A stretch of DNA of 8,049 nt from positions 1-8,049 of the forward strand of contig JAHWJM010000108.1 in assembly GCA_019348435.1 (NCBI GenBank). The letters run 5' to 3'. Origin of the DNA: Actinomycetota bacterium. GTDB taxonomy: Bacteria; Actinomycetota; Thermoleophilia; Solirubrobacterales; Solirubrobacteraceae. This document shows, one piece after another, positions 5,466 through 8,049 of this stretch. Each line of letters opens with the position of its first letter. The first letter of the stretch is position 1. A program made the position numbers and the translations under genes. The notes beneath the pieces are model-generated. The model had not been told where the DNA came from, did no database searches, and worked only from the letters and a program-made list of their open reading frames with translations.

Positions 5466-5483
5466 CGCGTTCACACGAACGCG
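5466..5483. repeat. Inverted repeat CGCGTTC-acac-GAACGCG upstream of asp23
   Basis: A perfect 7-bp inverted repeat with a 4-base spacer, between promoter 3 and ATG 5519. It lies in the expected 5' leader, so it could be an operator or an mRNA hairpin. The half-site order GTTC-N4-GAAC is opposite to the LexA box GAAC-N4-GTTC. Confidence 0.45.
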
Positions 5484-5508
5484 GCGGTCGACGTGGTACC
5501 CGAGGACC

Positions 5509-5513
5509 GGAGG
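5509..5513 (+). promoter_or_regulatory. Shine-Dalgarno GGAGG for asp23
   Basis: GGAGG is 5 bases before ATG 5519 and supports that start. Confidence 0.7.
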
Positions 5514-5518
5514 AAGAG

Positions 5519-5986
5519 ATGAGCGAGTCCGAAGCGAGCAGCCGTACGACCGCCGGCGACGAGCAACGAAGCCGCTCCCAAGGCGACGGCGGGGGCGCGC
5601 TGCAGAGCGAGCACGGCCAGACGACGATCGGCGAGGGCGTCGTCACGAAGGTGGCAGGCATCGCCGCGCGCGAGGTGCCCGGCGTCCACGACCTCGGCGG
5701 CGGTGCCGAGCGGGCGCTCGGCAGCATGTCGCAGAAGGCCGGGATGGGCGAGAACCGCGGCCAGGGCGTCTCGGTAGAGACGGGCGAGAAGGAGGCCGCC
5801 GTCGACCTCTCGCTCGTGATCGACTACGGCGAGTCGATTCCGCGGATCGCCGAAGCCGTGCGAAACCAGGTCATCAAGCGCGTCGAGGGCATCACCGGGC
5901 TCACGGTCACCGAGGTGAACATCGTCGTCAACGACCTGTACTTCCCGGGTGATCACGAGTCCCAAGAGGAGTCGCGGGTGAGCTGA
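5519..5986 (+). CDS. Asp23/Gls24 family envelope stress protein
   Basis: 155 aa. Asp23/Gls24 (DUF322) proteins are abundant, membrane-associated stress proteins; in Staphylococcus Asp23 is anchored by AmaP and its loss triggers cell-wall stress genes. The N-terminal ~28 residues are polar and likely disordered. The domain starts with SEHGQTTIGEGVVTKVAG (30-47) and IAAREVPGVHDL (48-59), the hallmark of the family. It then shows the beta strands AAVDLSLVIDYGESI and the helix/strand pair IAEAVRNQVIKRVEGITGL-TVTEVNIVVNDLYF near the C-terminus. The internal insert GSMSQKAGMGENRGQG is frequent in actinobacterial members. It is the first gene of a five-gene operon; the next gene starts 1 base after its stop. 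A good Shine-Dalgarno and a candidate stress promoter lie upstream. Confidence 0.94.
   Translation: MSESEASSRTTAGDEQRSRSQGDGGGALQSEHGQTTIGEGVVTKVAGIAAREVPGVHDLGGGAERALGSMSQKAGMGENRGQGVSVETGEKEAAVDLSLVIDYGESIPRIAEAVRNQVIKRVEGITGLTVTEVNIVVNDLYFPGDHESQEESRVS
5605..5625 (+). repeat. Copy 2 of an exact 21-bp direct repeat (encodes SEHGQTT)
   Basis: Identical to 4889-4909, same reading phase, inside the conserved start of the Asp23 domain. It is a local duplication, gene-conversion tract or conserved binding motif. Confidence 0.9.
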
Positions 5987-5987
5987 G

Positions 5988-6344
5988 GTGGCTCGTGACG
6001 GCGAGCCGCCCGCGTCCGAGCGCGTGCAGGTGGCGCGAATCGCCGCAGAGGCGATCGATCGCACCGAGGGGGTCACGGCGACGCCGCACGGCGGCGGACG
6101 CTGGCAGACCAGCGGCGGTGGCCAGACCATCTCTGGCGTATTGGCCTCCGAGAACGCACGGGGACGAGTCGACGTCGAGCTGCACCTCGCCGCCGAGTGG
6201 CCGCCGCCGGCGTCGCTCGACGAGCTGGGCGAGCAGCTGCGAGACCGGATCCGCCGCTCTGCCGAGCGGGGCGGGCTGGGCGAGCGGCTGGGGGCGATCT
6301 CCGTCGCATTCGACGACCTGCTGACGCCGGGTGAGAGCAGCTGA
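5988..6344 (+). CDS. Second, divergent Asp23-like protein (118 aa)
   Basis: Starts with GTG 5988, one base after the asp23 stop; ATG alternatives are absent nearby, and the short spacing implies coupling. Residues 12-28 (RVQVARIAAEAIDRTEGVT) correspond to the 'V..IA..A...VPGV' helix of Asp23. Residues 56-75 (ENARGRVDVELHLAAEWP) and the following SLDELGEQLRDRIRRSAE helix plus AISVAFDDLL strand give the same beta-alpha-beta order in a compressed form. No membrane segment. In actinobacterial Asp23 operons such a second short soluble member is common; hetero-oligomers with the first are plausible but not shown. The stop overlaps the next ATG (TGATG at 6342-6346). Confidence 0.72.
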   Translation: MARDGEPPASERVQVARIAAEAIDRTEGVTATPHGGGRWQTSGGGQTISGVLASENARGRVDVELHLAAEWPPPASLDELGEQLRDRIRRSAERGGLGERLGAISVAFDDLLTPGESS

Positions 6345-6940
6345 TGGCGCCGCTGGCGCGCGCTCTCGCACGCCTGGTCGGGCTGATCCTCGCCGCGGCG
6401 CTCGCGCTCGCCGGCCTGGCCGTCGCGCTGTTCAGCATCCAGGGCGGCGACTCGGCGCTGAGCCTGCCGAACCTGGCCGACCTCCTGGCGCTCGACGACC
6501 TGCATGCCGAGGTGGGGTCCCTGCTGGACGGCCTCGAGGCCGACGGTCCTGTCGCCGTCCAGGCCGCGCTGTTGGGCGCGGGCGCCGTCGCGCTCGGGCT
6601 GCTGCTGGCGTTCGGCGCTCTGGCGCGAAGGCGCGAGCGCCTCGTCGTCATGCGAAGCGCCGCCGACGGCAGGATCGCGGCCCGTTCTCGCGCCGTCGGG
6701 CAGGCCGCCGCCGCCCTCGCCGAGCGATCGCGCGATGTCGCGCGGGTCAAACCGCGTACGAGGGCGCGACGCCGCGGCAACGGCGGCCGCCTGCGCCTGA
6801 CGGTCTACCACCCCCAGACCAGTGACGAGCAGGGCGTCGCGTCGGCCGCCCGCGATCGCGTGCAGAAGCTCGCCGAGGCCTTCTCGCTGCGCCTGGACGT
6901 CCGCACCCGCGTGCCCCGCCGCGGCGGGAGGGTCAGCTGA
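6344..6940 (+). CDS. DUF6286/AmaP-like Asp23 membrane anchor 1
   Basis: 198 aa. Two membrane spans at about residues 11-30 and 73-93 enclose a ~40-residue acidic, presumably external loop (LPNLADLLALDDLHAEVGSL). After the second span come ARRRERLVVM and a long Arg/Ala-rich helix (about 103-145). A small domain follows (about 147-193: RLRLTVYHP..., AARDRVQKLAEAFSLRLDVRTRV) that matches the beta-helix-beta pattern of Asp23/AmaP C-terminal domains. This is the layout of alkaline-shock membrane anchors that hold Asp23 at the inner face of the membrane. It overlaps its upstream neighbour by one base, and its stop overlaps the next ATG by one base. Family name at DUF level is moderate confidence; the anchor-like topology is clear. 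Confidence 0.72.
   Translation: MAPLARALARLVGLILAAALALAGLAVALFSIQGGDSALSLPNLADLLALDDLHAEVGSLLDGLEADGPVAVQAALLGAGAVALGLLLAFGALARRRERLVVMRSAADGRIAARSRAVGQAAAALAERSRDVARVKPRTRARRRGNGGRLRLTVYHPQTSDEQGVASAARDRVQKLAEAFSLRLDVRTRVPRRGGRVS
6926..6932 (+). promoter_or_regulatory. Shine-Dalgarno GGGAGGG for second anchor gene
   Basis: GGGAGGG with 7-base spacing to ATG 6940, inside the 3' end of the preceding gene. It suggests independent high-level initiation of the second anchor in addition to coupling. Confidence 0.65.
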
Positions 6941-7548
6941 TGGTCCGCCAGCGCATGCGCTCGCAGTCGTCGCCGGTCGCGCGCGCTGTCGCCGACGCAC
7001 TTGCCCTCGTCTTCGGGCTCGCCCTCGCGTGGGCCGGGGCGATGCTCGTGCTGCTGGCGTTCAAGGTCTCGCCGGGCACCGTCGACCTCGTGTGGGGCTA
7101 CCGGACCGCGTACGACTACCTTGGAAACCTGCAGGCGCAGGACATCACGTCCTCGACGCGGCTGATCGCCGCCATCGCCGGGCTTGCAGCGTTCGTGATC
7201 TTCGGGTTCATCGCGTACCGCGCGTTTCCGCGTCCCTATCTCGCACGCGGTGACCTGCGCCTCGAAGACGACGAGGGCGCCTGTGTCGACGTCGAGCCCC
7301 GCGCGATCGAACGCGCGGCCGAGAACGCCGCGCTCGCTCACCCGGCGGTCGTCGCCGCGCGGGCTCGCTACGCCGGCGACGATGTGACCATCGACGTCAC
7401 GGCGAGACGCGCCAACGAGCTGGACGCGACGCTGAATGACGTTCACGACCGGGCTCGCGACAGCCTCGCGCGCCACGGGCTGCCGCCGCTGCCGGTGAAC
7501 GTGACCCTCGTTCACCTGGAGTCAAAGAACCGAAGGGAACTGCAATGA
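6940..7548 (+). CDS. amaP: AmaP-like alkaline shock response membrane anchor 2
   Basis: 202 aa. A basic N-terminus (MVRQRMRSQSS) precedes spans at about residues 20-41 and 75-93 with a ~33-residue loop between (SPGTVDLVWGYRTAYDYL). The C-terminal cytoplasmic part (about 110-195) reads VDVEPRAIERAAENAALAHPAVVAARARYAG, then DDVTIDVTARRANEL, a helix (ATLNDVHDRARDSLARHGL) and LPVNVTLVHLES. This repeats the order of Asp23 (helix with 'pgV'-like segment, strand, helix, strand), as expected of AmaP-type anchors. The first base of the ATG is the last base of the upstream stop. ATGA overlap (7545-7548) couples it to the next gene. The gene symbol is by analogy with the staphylococcal anchor. Confidence 0.72.
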   Translation: MVRQRMRSQSSPVARAVADALALVFGLALAWAGAMLVLLAFKVSPGTVDLVWGYRTAYDYLGNLQAQDITSSTRLIAAIAGLAAFVIFGFIAYRAFPRPYLARGDLRLEDDEGACVDVEPRAIERAAENAALAHPAVVAARARYAGDDVTIDVTARRANELDATLNDVHDRARDSLARHGLPPLPVNVTLVHLESKNRRELQ

Positions 7549-7733
7549 ACGTCCGTTACTTCGCTGCGCTGATCGGCTTCGCCTTCGTCGCGGTCTGGAT
7601 CGTCCTCAACCTCGGCTATGCCCTGCTATGCCTGCTCGGCGCAGCGGTTTTCTATGCCCTCGCCGCGGTCGTGGAGGGCGACATCGACCTCGGCGAACTG
7701 CAGTCGCGCGTCACGCAGCGCCGCGCGCGCTGA
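7545..7733 (+). CDS. DUF2273-like small integral membrane protein (62 aa)
   Basis: Two hydrophobic spans, about residues 6-24 (ALIGFAFVAVWIVLNLGYA) and 26-43 (LLCLLGAAVFYALAAVV), then a short polar tail EGDIDLGELQSRVTQRRAR. Size and tail fit DUF2273/GlsB-type proteins that accompany asp23 and amaP in Firmicutes and Actinobacteria. It starts by a 4-base ATGA overlap with the anchor gene, with AAGGGAA 5 bases upstream of the start. It is last in the operon; its stop codon sits in the loop of a 10-bp GC hairpin. Confidence 0.78.
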   Translation: MNVRYFAALIGFAFVAVWIVLNLGYALLCLLGAAVFYALAAVVEGDIDLGELQSRVTQRRAR

Positions 7734-7754
7734 TCGGCTGCAAAGCGCGCGCGG
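7721..7754 (+). terminator. 10-bp GC inverted repeat at end of Asp23 operon
   Basis: CCGCGCGCGC (7721-7730) pairs perfectly with GCGCGCGCGG (7745-7754) across a 14-base loop that contains the stop codon TGA (7731-7733). No T-tract. It is the strongest hairpin seen in the window and sits exactly at the operon end, so it is a good candidate terminator or 3'-end stabiliser. Confidence 0.55.
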
Positions 7755-7779
7755 TGCGCTGGGGCGCAGCATCAGCGCA
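7755..7779 (+). terminator. Second hairpin TGCGCTG-N11-CAGCGCA
   Basis: A perfect 7-bp inverted repeat immediately after the 10-bp hairpin. Tandem hairpins of this kind could make a bidirectional or backup terminator between the stress operon and recA. No T-tract. Confidence 0.42.
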
Positions 7780-7783
7780 GAGT

Positions 7784-7811
7784 TGTGACGAAGCGGCGTT
7801 GAGCCGTCACA
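7784..7811. promoter_or_regulatory. Operator-like inverted repeat TGTGACG-N14-CGTCACA upstream of recA
   Basis: Two perfect 7-bp arms (7784-7790 and 7805-7811) flank and overlap the proposed recA -35 box (7799-7804). The half-sites resemble CRP-type TGTGA/TCACA, but the spacing is 18 bases rather than 6. Binding by an unidentified dimeric regulator is inference; a mRNA hairpin is unlikely as it lies upstream of the predicted start of transcription. Confidence 0.42.
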
Positions 7812-7828
7812 GGCGTCCGGCCTAGGCT
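7799..7828 (+). promoter_or_regulatory. Candidate housekeeping promoter of recA (TTGAGC-N18-TAGGCT)
   Basis: TTGAGC (7799-7804), 18 bases, TAGGCT (7823-7828): a reasonable -35 and an actinobacterial TAnnnT -10. It lies 67 bases before ATG 7896, giving a ~60-base leader. No GAAC-N4-GTTC LexA box is present between 7734 and 7895. Confidence 0.5.
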
Positions 7829-7895
7829 GCGATTCCGTCCGATCCGGCCCGTACCGTGCGCTGTTCTTCCAGGCGCAGAAAGGCGTTTCGTCCCC

Positions 7896-8049
7896 ATGGC
7901 TCTCAACGACACCCAGAAGGCCGCCAAGGCCCGCAACGACGCCCTCGCGGGCGCGCTCACGCAGATCGAGCGCGAGTTCGGCAAGGGCACGATCATGCGC
8001 ATGGGCGACGAGGGCGCCCAGGTGAAGTGCGCCGCGATCCCGACGGGTG
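7896..8049 (+). CDS. recA: Recombinase RecA, N-terminal 51 residues, cut by window edge
   Basis: RecA forms filaments on single-stranded DNA, drives homologous recombination and activates LexA self-cleavage. ATG 7896 opens MALNDTQKAAKARNDALAG, followed by ALTQIEREFGKGTIMRMGD, the hallmark N-terminal helix and 'FGKG.iMrmGd' segment of RecA. The visible part ends (AAIPTG) before the Walker A loop, so nothing can be said about the catalytic core. A modest AAAGG (7879-7883) lies 12 bases upstream. It is separated from cinA-thpR by 4.25 kb of envelope genes and appears to have its own promoter. Confidence 0.95.
   Translation, partial: MALNDTQKAAKARNDALAGALTQIEREFGKGTIMRMGDEGAQVKCAAIPTG

Noticed and set aside
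5466..5483. LexA/SOS box before asp23
   Set aside because: The order is GTTC-N4-GAAC, the inverse of the actinobacterial GAAC-N4-GTTC.
5471..7000. Minus-strand open frame of 509 codons
   Set aside because: It covers asp23 and its overlapping partners in antisense, with low-complexity Arg/Ala/Gln composition. It is a shadow of + strand codon bias.
4551..7733. Mobile element or phage island between thpR and recA
   Set aside because: No integrase, transposase, terminal repeats or tRNA target is visible, and GC and codon use resemble the flanks.
7783..7805. PafBC-type RecA-NDp promoter before recA
   Set aside because: TTGTGACG resembles the start of TTGTCRSTG, but it has mismatches and no TAnnnT box at the required 8-base spacing.
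7784..7811. CRP/FNR site
   Set aside because: Half-sites TGTGA and TCACA are present, but they are 18 bases apart instead of 6, so it is not a standard CRP-family site. It is kept only as an unassigned inverted repeat.

Overview
The window is GC-rich (about 70%), densely coding, and every supported gene is on the + strand. The gene order ftsK - rodZ-like - cinA - thpR ... recA, together with an actinobacterial-style Asp23/Gls24 operon, points to a high-GC actinomycetota. My best guess is class Thermoleophilia (Solirubrobacterales-like), from the style of the proteins; no search was run.

Layout: (1) 1-995 is an open frame cut by the left edge. Its first ~55 codons look like a SnoaL-like ester cyclase and the rest is the C-terminal part of the DNA translocase FtsK, without the Walker A part. 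This is either an assembly chimera or a rearrangement. (2) 1020-3643 is a tight group: a RodZ-like HTH/membrane protein, CinA (MoCF-like plus NMN deamidase domains) and the RNA 2',3'-cyclic phosphodiesterase ThpR, the last two overlapping by one base. (3) 3677-4576 is a membrane-anchored YkuE/YaeI-type metallophosphoesterase. (4) 4551-5324 holds three small genes: an acidic 67-aa protein, a charged 86-aa protein and a 56-aa membrane protein. (5) 5519-7733 is a five-gene translationally coupled operon: Asp23/Gls24, a second Asp23-like protein, two AmaP/DUF6286-like membrane anchors and a DUF2273-like small membrane protein. (6) recA starts at 7896 and runs off the right edge.

How the genes may work together: cinA-thpR is the usual upstream partner of recA (cinA-ligT-recA in Deinococcus), but here about 4.25 kb of membrane and envelope-stress genes lie between thpR and recA. 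The inserted block appears to have its own regulation. Three sites, before the acidic protein, before the charged protein and before asp23, share a GGT-N18-GGGTA-like arrangement that resembles the general-stress SigF/SigB promoter class. recA instead has a housekeeping-type TTGAGC-N18-TAGGCT promoter overlapped by a TGTGACG-N14-CGTCACA inverted repeat, with no visible LexA box. The most interesting reading is a stress-induced, membrane-anchored Asp23-type scaffold with small satellite proteins, one of which carries the SEHGQTT motif of Asp23 on an exact 21-bp repeat.

No tRNA, rRNA, CRISPR array or insertion sequence was seen.
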